Positions 21,896-34,208 of a stretch of 64,000 bases of DNA are shown in pieces. The notes beneath the pieces were generated by a model. It saw only the letters and a program-made list of their open reading frames with translations, did no database searches and was not told where the DNA came from. The position numbers and the translations under genes were made by a program. Where the stretch lies: positions 7,440,001 to 7,504,000 of the forward strand of contig NC_088786.1 in NCBI RefSeq assembly GCF_949628265.1, given 5' to 3'. The stretch is from Cloeon dipterum. Lineage: Eukaryota; Arthropoda; Insecta; Ephemeroptera; Baetidae. Positions within the stretch are counted from its first letter, which is position 1; the number at the start of each line of letters is the position of its first letter.

Positions 21896-22376
21896 GTTGG
21901 CTGGTGTAAAATGCAAGTGTCCCACATGCCGATTGATTTGTGGACGATTAGCAGAGCACTTACTTGCTGCGACGAGAGCTACTAAATCAGCGGCAAGGGT
22001 ACACTTCTTGCGAGTGCAACAACACCATAACTCTGCGTTCCGAGAGCGCGCTTTCGACCTTGTAATTTATGCCCGCAGTTGCCAGAAGCTGCAGCGGCGA
22101 CGGCAGTCTGGGAAATTTGAAAGGAACAAACGACGAGTGCGAGTGCTGCTTCCCACTTCCCGGAAAGCGGCTGCATTCATTCCTTGCCGGGAAAACATGC
22201 AGAAATCGCGAGCGCGGAGGCGAGCGGTGCGTGCGTTGCCTTGTCGGGAGGGGTTGTCGGGGGTGCTCTCGGCCAAGACGCAACCTCTACGCATCTCAAC
22301 GTATAAAGGCGCGCGTACACCTTGTCGCGGGCACACTTTTCGCCATTCCCTCACCGGGCAAGCTCTTCCGATAGAG
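21896..22376 (+). promoter_or_regulatory. CpG-rich TATA promoter and candidate noncoding first exon
   Basis: GTATAAAGGCGCGCG gives TATAAA at 22302-22307, so transcription would begin near 22330. About 45 nt later comes a strong donor, GATAGAG|GTGAGTC, with the exon end at 22376. This is what a TATA-driven noncoding first exon looks like. The next plus-strand gene whose coding region starts right at an acceptor is the insulin-like peptide gene (ATG at 34209), so this may be its first exon or an alternative one. The link is inference. Confidence 0.4.
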
Positions 22377-24288
22377 GTGAGTCAATTCCAAACTTTTATC
22401 TGTACTCTAATCAAAGGGGTTAAATTGGATTTAAATCAGAAACACATTCCCTTTTTATTTTTCGGTCAGGTTGCCTGGAAAATTTCGGGTCAGGAATTGG
22501 TTTTTATCAAAATAAGGTGAGCTCAGTCTTCCTATTCACAAGGAAATTATAAAAATTCTAGGATTTTTGAGTTCCTACACTCTGGTGTGACGAGAAGTTT
22601 TCTGTATGTATTTTTCGATTTAATATAATTCTAGCGATTTTTGGTTGCTTTATAATCCTAACCAGACATTTCTAGATTTTGATTCATGAATGGCCTTGTA
22701 GATTTAAATCTAAATTATCTATTTGTAAAACAATAGTATCCTTTTTAAAAAATTTAGCAATACACTATCTTACCAAAAACCCCAGATCTTTCTTTCTGCA
22801 GAGAAATTAACTTTAATTATTATTTAAATCCAATCTGTTCCTCTCTTAACAAAATATTTGTTTATTTGAAAAACCTTGAACGAAAACCACAAAATTCTGG
22901 GTCGAAGAGAGTGACTTGGCCTAAGTTTTTATTTTTGTCGAAACCGCAGAGCAGCAATCAGATACCCGGTTTGATTAGTAATTAACCAAGATTAAAAACG
23001 GCATCCTTCTGTATTTTTATCAACCCGACGCTGTGTGTGCATTGCCGTATCGAGTGACACACGCGGCCTTTAGCAACGTGCATCGGCGTCGTCTTTCGCT
23101 AGTGCGCGGTCTCTGGCGATGATTTCGCAACTCGCGGATGCAATCACGCATACTTGATGGCGGTGTATTATTTGAAATTGGCGGTTCATTGCTCCTTGCA
23201 CTCTCGTCTATCGCTCGCCAGTTTCCTGCCCAATAAGATAATTCGCGCCATACGCCGACGCGAAAGAGAGTTGACAGCAGGAGAGCGATAACTTGGGAAA
23301 TCCCAGAAATCCATTTTTATTTAAATTTAAAAATGAAAAATAAATTCGTATTAATCGAGGAACTTTCAAATTGGTGAGTCAAATCCAGAAATTTGAAGTA
23401 CAAAATCAAGCTATTGTTCAATTTTTTCGTTTTAAAAATCGACTTTTTTTTTCCCTAAAAAAATTTAATTTTGCAGTTTTATTCTGCACAGTTGGTCCTT
23501 CGAGGGGTGCGAGGGGAAAAGAAGGGAAAAAGAGTGGTGTTCCGGGCAGCAGAAATTGACAGTCCATTAAAAATACACTCATTTGTTATCCTTGAGGAGA
23601 AAGGGAACGAATCCTAATGTGAATCATTCTGACACAAACCCGTAAATCATTTAGTTCGGGAGTGAAAGTATAAGGCTGCACTCTGGACTGCAATTCTCAG
23701 AGCAAAGTTGTAGAGTTTGATTTATGAAATGTGTCAAGTTTATTTTAAGCTGGCTGAACTCTATTTGAGACACATATGTTCTTCCTTTTTAAGTAACTTT
23801 TGCGGCTGTTCTCTGTACTGGAAAATGAGTAACACGAGTAACACAATATGCTAAAATCGTCAAGGAAACCGTACAAATTTATAGAAGGAGTATGTTCCAA
23901 GTTTCAAACCCTATATTTCCATCAGCTAAACAGGAGGGAAATTAATTGCTTTCTTGAGTCACGTCAGAATGTTTAACAGTTCTCGCTGGGACTTTTTTAT
24001 AGAACAAAAGCTAAAATTAAAAATTACGCAAACGATTTTTTCCTGTTGCAAACTTTTCTTATCCTTGACCTAATATATGTCAGTGGAGGAAAACAATTTT
24101 AACCGCAGAGCATGTGTGTTTCCAGAACTTACCGCAGTTTTGAAACGTCTGTTGTGGCTTTGACTTCCGATTGTTGTTCAGATCTTACACTTTTCCTTAT
24201 AGGTATAGAACTTTAAAAATTCTGAAAATGGGGTTGAATTAAAATATTCCTTAGGCTGCTGATCAAATTCCACATTTTTGCGTAAGAT
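22377..24288. other. AT-rich DNA with a GC-richer patch, no gene seen
   Basis: Possible first intron of the insulin-like peptide transcript if the 22.3 kb promoter belongs to it. A CpG-containing patch lies at about 23020-23290. No exon is supported. Confidence 0.35.
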
Positions 24289-24724
24289 CCTAGTGTCTGA
24301 AGCCGCCAACAGAAAAATCACGATTTTTAGCTGCGATTTGAGACTCAAAATCATCCCGCTATTCATCCAGAACTTAAAATAGTTTAATTTTATGTGCGTC
24401 AACCAAAATTGGTCCAGCCGATTGCCGTAGAAAAATGAATATAATTGAAAGAAAAATCTAGACTGACGTTTCTGCAGCGATTGGCTGGACTGACTTTTGT
24501 TTTCAGCGTGGTGGCTGCGGCTTGCTGTAATGCGTTCGTGCAGAAATTGAGCCTCGAGCCCGCACGAACGCAGTACAGCGAGACGCAGCCACCGCGCATC
24601 AAAAGAAATCATTTTAAGTGTAGAATGCATTGTGGCAGGAATGAAGTCGTAAATCGCAGCGGATGTGCCTTAAAATCGTAAGAAATCATTGGCATCATCT
24701 ATTGCAGGCTTCAAACTCTAAGGG
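24289..24724. mobile_element. Foldback (hairpin) element, copy 2
   Basis: The ends CCTAGTGTCTGAAGCCGCCAAC (left) and the complement of CTTAGAGTTTGAAGCC (right) match the termini of the element at 16.4 kb. GTCGTAAATCGCAGCGG and TGCCTTAAAAT are also shared. The interior is made of further inverted repeats: 24404-24433 with 24469-24499, and 24507-24541 with 24562-24596. The second pair has 35-bp arms with only a few mismatches. It has no coding capacity. Confidence 0.65.
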
Positions 24725-27700
24725 GCACACACATTAATTGGTGAATTTATTTTGTTCAATTTTTTTTAACGAAAATCTTGATTTTTTTAAATTGCTAGAC
24801 ACCCAAGCAATTCACGAACAATTGATGACAAATCATAATCAGGGAAATAAAAATCAGCAACAAAAGCTTCAAGAAATTTGCCAAAAACCTATTTTTTGAT
24901 CGATTTCATTGCTCTATAGATTTAATTTTCATAGGTGAAGCCTTAAATACTTACCACATGTAGTTCCTTCTCTTCCTGTGAATTTTAAAAATATATCACA
25001 TGCTATATAACAATTCGAGACATTTCTCCCTGTTTAAAAAAATCTGCTGCGTATTTATTCAGTTTTTAAATACATGTTTTCCATTGAATTTGACACGACA
25101 TATGTAGACAATGCTGCTCTTGTAAAATTTTAGTTGCAGAGAGAATATAACTGTTAAATAAGAAACACACCCTCTTGTTTACTCGTTCACTACGAGTCAG
25201 ATGAAAATGATAACAATTAGTCAATTACAAATATTGTTGCATATAGAGAAAAACAGGCCACAGCACAGAAACATGCATTATCTTCTGAATTTTTATCTCG
25301 GCTAGAAATAGATTTTAAACAGCTGTGAATAACGAGGCTAGACGTGACAAACAACTTTGTAACCCTTATAACGACTCTCTGACCTTTTCGAATATTTTTT
25401 GCATTATGAGCTTGCACTCAACAATGGGAGGAACGTGTATATTGACCAATATTTCATCTCATCATCAGCTGTGGCCGTAAATGTATTACATAAATCCGCA
25501 CACGCGCCGCACCATGCTCCGAGACAAAAAAACACTGTATTTTTTTAATTATTTTTAATATTTTTTAATCTAAATTTTTGTGACCTGAATAATGGTGCCA
25601 GAAAAAGTTCTTCAGTCTCTTTTGAAATTTCAGGGCGCTCAACAGCTAATTTAATCAGATATTTTTTAGAATTGTTAAAAATTTAAAATCGAAACAAAAT
25701 AGAAGAACATTATGCGACAGAACTTCTGACTACAGAGGCTGGAAAATTGGGTATTAATTATTTCATTCATGGATACTCATAGCTTAAAAATGATAAGAAA
25801 ATACAAGTTTAAAAAAATTAGACAAATTTTTGGACAATTTTTTAAGTGATATTTTTAATTGATGAAAACTTAACTGAAGAACACTCTTTAATGGCAATAA
25901 TTAAGCAGAGGATTGGTGGTGTTTGCCGAGAGTGTCTGATTGGAAGCGATTATGCAGGCGCCTTCATGTCCATTCACATTGTTGCCGGGCCGCTTGCACA
26001 CTGCATAGCAACAGAGGCGACGACGACTCCTTTTTTGGGCCCTCGATCGCGTCCAAACGTATACACACAATCACCACGGCCGGTTTAATAGTTTCGGGAA
26101 GCTCAATCTCGTCTCAAGGCCCATACAGTAATTGCACCCGCGCGCGCCAAATAGCCCCCAACGCACTCTCATACCCGGCGCCCTACCCCGATTTAATTGA
26201 CACGCACTTTACTATTTGATTATCACTGGGGTCACCTATTTAAATCTAACGATCATCGTGAAAATGCACTTAAAGGTCAGGGAGATTGCTTTTAAATTGA
26301 AAATTAAATTTAAATTGTCCAATTTCCTTTAATAAATTAAAATTTGTAAATTATTTAATGCTGCACGGGATTATTTTATTTTAGCTGAGGCTATAATCCA
26401 CAACCCTGGATATTAATAAAGGCGATATGGGTCGTAAAAAGGGTAGTGGCTCTTTTCATTCAAGGCTGAAGAGGCTCAAATAATGAGGTGTTAATGATTA
26501 CGATAAATTGACTACTTTTCTTCCATTTAAGTTGCTCAATATATTTTTCTTAAGTGGCGTTGTTTACGAATATAGGATATCAAATTTTAAAATTATCCCC
26601 AAGTAGCATAGCATAAAATTTACAATTACGGAAATCGCAGATTTGTTTTTAATTGTTTTTGTTAATTAATTTCGTTTGAGGGCACAAAATAAAATGACAA
26701 AAAGATTATATAGGTTATAAATTATTTTATTATATTATATTTGGGGCCCTTTGTGTCAAACTTCTTTCCCGTCGAAATGGAAAGTTGCAGTGGCACGTGG
26801 AGGAAAAGTTCAGCGAGGAGCGGTGAATGGACCCGGCTTCTCAAAGAACTGAATGAGATAGATCTAGCGCGTGCACCTGATTCTTATTCTCGCCCAGACC
26901 AGCCGGCAAGATCAAAGCGAGGAAATTCATGGGAATCGCAGACCCTATTCGGGAGGCAATCCTTCACATATGTACGCGTCCATTGACTGCAGATTTCTGT
27001 GAAAACTGAGAATTGCCTGCTTCTTCAAAATCAGACAATCTCTGCAATGCGAAACGGGGAACATGACTCCAAGGCTTTATTTTTAGACAGCAATTTATTC
27101 AGTTATAAAAGTAAATATATATATGCCTTTTTATTTTCAAAAAGGTCTGAGAGGGATTCAAAATTTGTGTATTGGTACTGGAACTACTTTATTAATGAAA
27201 AAAGTATGCAAACAACATTTTAATTTTTTATTTTCGAATTTTAGCAACTAGAATTAAATAAAAACTAATTGCGGGCTTGTTCAACTAGGGCCTGGTTCAT
27301 TCTATTTAAAAAGGCTGCTAATTTACTTTTTCGACTTTATTTCTAGTATGTGCTACGAAAGCAGGGGAAATTACCCCTGTAGTTAATTTAACAAAATATT
27401 AATTTTAGAAATTTTAACCTCTTTGACAAAATGTTTTTTTTAATCTTTCAAATTGATTTACATATTTTTCAATCTACAAAAGGCCGGTATTATATTTAAA
27501 AAAAAAAACATTAGGCCATTTCTTATATTAATATATTTTTACATTTTATTTTAGGTTGTGGCGTATCATTAAATTTTTCCTTTGTTGCCCCATTTTGAAC
27601 AATTTTACCTTGAAAAAGTGCGTTCTGATTGTTATATTACTCTCAAAACAACCAACCGAAAAGCAAAATTTTTGACAAGACTCAATGGAAAAGTTTTCAA

Positions 27701-27800
27701 ATGACAAAAATATAAAAAAAGCATCTCACTTCCTTGTTCTTGCTGATTCACCGCACCGACAAAGAGTGCAAAGTATAAGTATAGCATGAAGAAAACAAGC
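24725..27800. other. Mostly AT-rich DNA; CpG-rich patch at 25.9-26.2 kb
   Basis: No coding exon is supported. The patch at about 25920-26220 is GC-rich (many CGACG, GCGCGC words) without a clear core promoter. The remainder is low-complexity AT sequence. Confidence 0.35.
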
Positions 27801-27809
27801 TAATTGCGC

Positions 27810-28215
27810 CCGAGACTCCCACCAACCACTTGTCGGCTTCCCACCATTGGCGCGGTCCAGCGAGGCTCATTTATTGCCGCTGCCACTGGTGCTGTTGCCG
27901 TCAGGCTTGCTTTTAATTGCGGCTCGGCCGGCGAACGCGCGTTTCACGTGATTTCTGCACGTCTCGCGTTTGGGTCTTGGGCGCGAAGGGAGTCAGTAGT
28001 CAGTCCAGTGCTCTGCGGGCGATCGCGAGCAGTCAAACCGCGAGAGCAGAGCAGAGGGGGTGGGACGGCCAACACGCACCCAGAAAGCAACTCGCGCGCC
28101 TTCCCTCGACGCGGCCGCCGCAGACCAGCGCGCACACCAGCCTTTCTTTTCGAACAGTTCCTTGGCCGACGGCGGACGGACGGGCAGTCGCTCGCACCTC
28201 ACACTTTAACTTAAG
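27810..28215 (+). promoter_or_regulatory. CpG-rich island ending in a splice donor
   Basis: A GC-rich block ends in ACTTAAG|GTACGA, a usable donor with the exon end at about 28215, after which the sequence turns AT-rich at once. It could be a second noncoding first exon for the insulin-like peptide gene, about 6 kb upstream of its ATG exon. The two frames open through it overlap out of register and show no protein features. Assignment is inference. Confidence 0.35.
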
Positions 28216-31200
28216 GTACGATCCCGAAGCAAAATCACTCCCGAAACCGACTCTAATTGAGATAAAATCTGAATTTGTAGATACATTTTCTAAATAGAAA
28301 AACCAGCGTAAAATTTGATAGTAATTTATACATCTTTTGGCATGTAAAACAAAAATTACAAATTAATGGATGAAGTTCTAGGCTCTACGTTTTTTTCTAG
28401 CTGTGCATGTTTTCCTTATTCTCGCCCCCCTTTTTTAATTAAATTGATAAAAATTTCATTATAATTAATTTTTTTGTCAAATAACAATACCTCAACGAAG
28501 TCACAAGAGAAATTAAAATTTTTAGACTATTTTTGGCCTCAGCCAGTGAGTTGATCGTAGCAAACATTTATCTCAACAGAGATAAGCAGGATCAAAACAA
28601 GGCCGAGAAATTATTGAATATTATGTTTCGGCAATTTTCCCCAAAGTATTTGTGGCTTTGATTCCTCCAAAAAATATTAAGAAAAGATTCTCCTTATTTT
28701 GAAGAAATCACAGGTCTCTATTATAGGCAGACAGGTTTTTGAAAATTCACTCGGCTACTGGAATAAAATTTCTACAGACTCAAGTAAATTATTCCAACCT
28801 TAAATAAAATGAAACAAATTTGTCCCTTTCTCTGGTAGCAACCAATAAATTAAATAATTTTTGGTGCAACGACCCATGGAGATCTAGTCTGAACAGCTTT
28901 TGTTTGCTCAAAAAAGCTAACGTCTTAAGGAAATTAAATCTTTATTCATTCAGTTTTTCGCGAATTATCAGTTCTCACGCTGCTTATGAATGACCGTGCA
29001 AAAAGCGTAAATTTTTTTCTGATGGAAAGCGAAAAATGAACTTTGTATTTATAGTAAAGGCTACATATCCCCGTGGCTAGCACGTGTGCTTGAGATTTTT
29101 ATTTTTTTAATCATGAAAGTATAACGATAAATCGACGTTTTTGTTGACCAGGTGTGAGCACATAGTTTCACAAACAAGTAAAAATATAGAATTTGTACTG
29201 CACTGGCACTACCTATTTTATATTTTTTTGAATCTGTATCAGTCAAAGATTACGTAATATCTTAAAATTCGTTCGATTCTTCAGTTTTAAAAATTCTTGC
29301 ACGTCATTTAAGTTGGATGAAACCTAAGATGATAGATTTTTCATATTAAATCCTTAAATAACTTTTAAAATTTTAGTCACGACAGGAGTTGCAATGACAG
29401 AAATTAATGATTATTGATAGTTTATTTTATCTAAATTATTCACAAAAATTTGATCTTGGTAGTGATGCACAATTTAAGAAAAGTGGTTGCAAAGCTAGCA
29501 CACTTATTCAAACATCTCCCTATTGGAAATCCGATTTTATTTCTCAGCAAATATTTTCCCCACAAAGCGGCATACACCGGTGGATAGATTTCAAGAAAAG
29601 AAATCTATATTTATAGTCATAAAATATTGTCAATCACGGTATATTCGGGACAAAACTGGCAAAATTTTAATTTTAATGGTAAGAAAAGGTCTTTTATTGA
29701 AGCCAACAACTCTATTAATTTCTAATTGGGGCTACAAAACAACAATTTCTAACGATTCTGCCGGTGGCGTTTTTTTTTCTTAGTTCGAGTCTAAGGCCTG
29801 GTGAAGCAGACGTGAGACGCTCGTTCTAATAATCGATTGAATAAGCAAAGAACTCTGACATAAGTGGCTTACTTCCTCCTTCACTCTCGCTTTCATTCAA
29901 TCATGCTGGCCCCTGGAATATTTATTCAACAAACGCTGGAGAAATTGGAAAAGCACGCAAACGGATGTTTGCACTTTGGCTAGACGGTTTGTAAACAAAA
30001 ATTAACTCGGCCAAGTGCCGAATTAGTGGCAGAAATTAGGTGTTTGATGTTTTCTTTTCATAGTTTATGTTTAACGTAAAGCAGACCTCTCTGGAGTTGG
30101 AATTTTCAGTACAAAAATTACACTACTTTGTAAAAACGCGGACGGGTGCTGTCAAATAGGATAAGGCTGTGCTCGTGTGTGCTCAAAAGTGGATCGATTT
30201 TCTTATAATTTTTATTACTGACACGTGTATAGTTGCAAGAGTTGCAACAAGTATTGTCTCTACACGGTGAAGACTTCAATTTTAAAAAGTTTTCTTCTGT
30301 CGAGTCCTTTTATTATTTCTACAGAATTTATCTATAGCTTGGAATTGTAGTTAACTCATATTATGTCGTTCATGTCTAAAAATTTGAAATTTGAATTCAT
30401 TTTCATGAAAATGTGGAGTTATTTTATATTTATCCAACTCTTAAAACCCCTAAAAATAAGTCTTCTAATCAGAATCACTTGCTCAAAAATGATTCAAACC
30501 CTATTTTTTCTTGATTAGAGAGTTGAAAACAATTTCAGGCAAAATCAGACGTTTTTCTCGTGAAGAAGGTGATAAATGATTTTAGCTGTGCATTTTAAGA
30601 AACAAAAAATTGTGCTGAAATCGTACATTTTCACATAAATTTTGAGTTTTTCGATTTTCCCGTAGTATTTTTTGAGAATAGTAAAGAGGATAGTAAAAAC
30701 CTTGATTTTGAGGGTTGAAGTTTCTCCAGAGGAAAAATATTGAGAGTTTGAGAAGAAAATCATAATTTCACAGAAACTCCTACATTTTAGTTAGCATTTC
30801 GGCATATGCCGTTTTTTGTTTAAACCTTTATCGATTATTTGTAGAATTTTGACAAAACATCACAGGTTTAAGTCAATCTTTAAATGCCATATTCGTAATT
30901 CATTAAGATATTTTGAAATTTGCATCTCTACAAAGCTCAAAATAACAATTTTTGGATTAAAATTTCTGTCATCATGTTTCTAATTTTAAATGAAATCTGT
31001 CAGCCTTTATAAGACTTGATAAACTGAAATTTAATTTCTGACACTCAGCGAATTTCTGTGAAAGAAGAAAGAAAAATTAAGATCTAATTAAGAGCTGAAT
31101 TAAAATTTAATTTGGAACATATTTTCCAGATTAATTGCCCTTAAATTTGTCTGCACCATTTTTGGCGAAATGTCTTGGAAAAAAATACTCTATCAAAGCA

Positions 31201-34200
31201 AAAACTGAGGAAAATCAGTCTAATGTAATTGATTTAGCCCTGATTGAATGAAGAAAGCAGACAGTTTTGATTTTCTCTGCGGAAAATCAATTGTGCTTGA
31301 GCGAAAAGCACCAGCACGTCTGGTGTCCATGGAAATCGTGTTTGGCGACGACAGACACACAGACACACACACTTGTCTTTCGGCGCGGCGTCTTTTTTGT
31401 GCCTGACGAGCGAGCGGGCACACCTGTTCGTCCGGCCAAACAAATCATTAGGCGCAAATCGATGGACGCTCCGCCAGACATGCAAACAACGCTTAAGGCG
31501 CCGCTGTTTTTCGCAACACGAACAGTTTCTTCCACTGCTATACGGCGAGCAGACGCTGTTATTTATTATTTTCCGCCCTTTTGTTACCCAAGAGCAAAAC
31601 TTGACCCAGAAACGCGGCACGACCGGCATCGCTTATTAAGTGCAATTCGTGTCACTGGCTCACAAAGCAATGCATTTCAGCTGCTCTCGACTTTCAACTG
31701 TGTTAATTAATCCAATAAATGTATTATATCATCCCATTACGAAATATTCAAACTTTTACTATTGACGAGAAGAAAGTTGGGGGAAATTTCGTGGCGCCAG
31801 AATGTCTGCTACATTGATTTTTTTATTATTGAAACTTTCTGGAAATTTTATTTTTTATAAAAATAATCTAAAAAAAACAGACATGCTGTGCAGAGCTGCA
31901 CGCATTGTGTTTTTCTTTTAACCACGTTTTTCCCAGTCATATGAGGAATTTCATTACAGTGTGATTGGTTCAACATTAATATTTTAAATTAAGTCGTTGA
32001 AAATTGCAGCTTTTAATTTTCTGTAGGTTTATATTAGCACAGTGAAATATATATCTGTTTTACCTTCTTTGATTTTATTTTTGTCTTGAAAGGAGTTGGT
32101 TGTTAAGATGGTTTTTATACTGCTTAATAAATATCTGGATCACAATTAATTTGCTGAATTAACAATATTTGCAATTAATTTTTTGTACAGCCAAGGCTTC
32201 AAAAATTTGTCTTTTTGTGTCAAAGTGGCACTTTTTTTGTTTATTTTTTTCTGGTTTTCCAAAATAATTAAATTAAAAAAGTTTATATAAAACTAATTTT
32301 CATCTATGGCTCTAAAATGAATATGTCAAGCAAACTGATGATCAAGTATTCCTTGGTAAAATGCTGAATTAGGTAAATTATGAGCAGAAAAACCTGCATT
32401 CCTGAAGAGGCGACCAAATTTAAATGACATTCGACAGCGTCTTTTCATCTGGAGAAAGTTTGTCAGACAATAATTAATAAGCGAAGTACCATGCAAAGGA
32501 AAGTTTTTTGTTTAAATTAATTAAATTCCCTGTAGATGAAATTTTACTATAAAAATTTTTTTCGTGGAACAACGAAATTTTATCCTGAAGAGTTCTTGCA
32601 CTTGTTGCTTTCCAAGAGGAGCTTCGTCCCATGTTTAATCAACCGAGATGAAAGTCGAAATTGAATGTGGTTGAATGGGTGCAGTGTGTGGATAAAGGTT
32701 AAAAATGAAGTTTGTAGCAGGGAATTGTGTCTAGTAGAAGCTGGACGCCGTGTTGTCGCCACTGAAATCTGATGCGATACGTGTGACATACTAAACAGCG
32801 GCCGCAGAGACTCTGGCTATCTCGGCTCGTGTGCGTTCGATATTGAAGCGTATAGGGGTCGAAGTGTATCTAAAACTGTGAAACACATGGTTTCCTTGCG
32901 CTTATTTACAAATCGACACTCACGTGGAGTCACGTTTCAATTGGAAAAAAGTTCGAGGATATCTCCGAAGAAGTTATTTGCTAAGCCAAATGAGAGCTTT
33001 GGCCTAACGTCTCACAGTCAGTTTTAAAAACAAAACAAAAAATGCAATTAAATTTGCAATTAGTGAAATCTTCCATGAAAATTCGTTATTTTTTCAAAAA
33101 AATTGATAAATTTGAGGTAAATGTAATAAAAGCTATAAATCCAATGTAATTTTACCCTCGAAAATTATATTTTATTATTAGATTTTGTGCGAATTGAAAG
33201 TCCCGGCGAAAATTTAGTTTAGCCTCGAAGCAATTATTTTTAGCGGGCCGCCTAATTACATGGCAGACGCCAGTGAATGGCACATGTGCGTTAAAATTAG
33301 CAGCGGAATGTCAGTCCGGAAACGCATCCTTACAAAGAACTCGTTTATTTTTCATTTCTAAGAACGGGCATGGAATGAATAGAGCAGCGAGTGTTCAATT
33401 ACTAAAAATGGAATCACCCTCTCGCAGTGAAACTAATTGAAAGCTTGTCTCTAAAACAACATCTTGTGCCAGGGGGAAATAAATATTTTGAAAGCATTTT
33501 TATTTATTAAAACTATTTTCCCGATTTTCTGAAACATTTTTATTTGCTCCCTGTGGCTCTTATTGTTAGTGATACCATTTTTCAATGAAAATACGAATTT
33601 TTTTCAATTCTTTTCCATTTAATTAAATATGTAACACGTAAAATGCTTCAATCATTTTAAATTAATTTTTTTTTTAGTTGGAAAATTCAAACTAACCATT
33701 TTTTAACACACTGCAGCATTTGTCTTTTCTTGCGAAAGTATATAATTTCCTTGAAAAATATGATTTAAAACCCCAAGAATTTCAGTATAGGTGATATAAA
33801 ATAAAATTCTTAGATCAACGTGAAACTGGTAAAAATGAAATAGCAAATAAATATCTGATACAAATTATAAAGTACTTTTAAACTGTCCAAGGTGAAGCTG
33901 AAAATGTGAAATTTCAAATTTAGACAATTTTCAAGGTAATTTTTAGGTTTGGAAATGATTATAATGTTTATAGAGATTATGAAATTTGTAATTTAAATGA
34001 TGTTTTTTGTTCCAAATAACGGAATGTGTCTTGTTTTATTTTAATATATGGAAACCATTTTAATTTGTTTAAACCATAATTAATTTCTTTTAAAATTACA
34101 ACTGACAGTAATTAATTTTAAAATTGGATAGTAAGAACAATTAATTAATATCCTGTTTTTGTCTCAACGCAATCTCGTGCTAATAAAAACATTTCTTGTG

Positions 34201-34208
34201 ATTCGCAG
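28216..34208. other. AT-rich DNA, probable 5' intron of the insulin-like peptide gene
   Basis: It ends in the acceptor ATTCGCAG just before the ATG at 34209, so at least its 3' part is intron. A CpG-rich patch lies at about 31280-31650. No exon or RNA gene is recognisable inside. Confidence 0.45.

Noticed and set aside
21897-22520. 207-codon plus-strand frame with opposing minus-strand frames
   Set aside because: Both strands are open at once in a GC-rich promoter-like block with a TATA box and splice donor inside; no protein family is recognisable.
24178-24681. Frames of 150 and 78 codons
   Set aside because: They lie within the foldback element at 24.3 kb and are by-products of its inverted repeats.
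27804-28297. Arg-rich frames of 136 and 126 codons
   Set aside because: CpG-island composition, overlapping frames, no motif; the block is better explained as a noncoding first exon or regulatory DNA.
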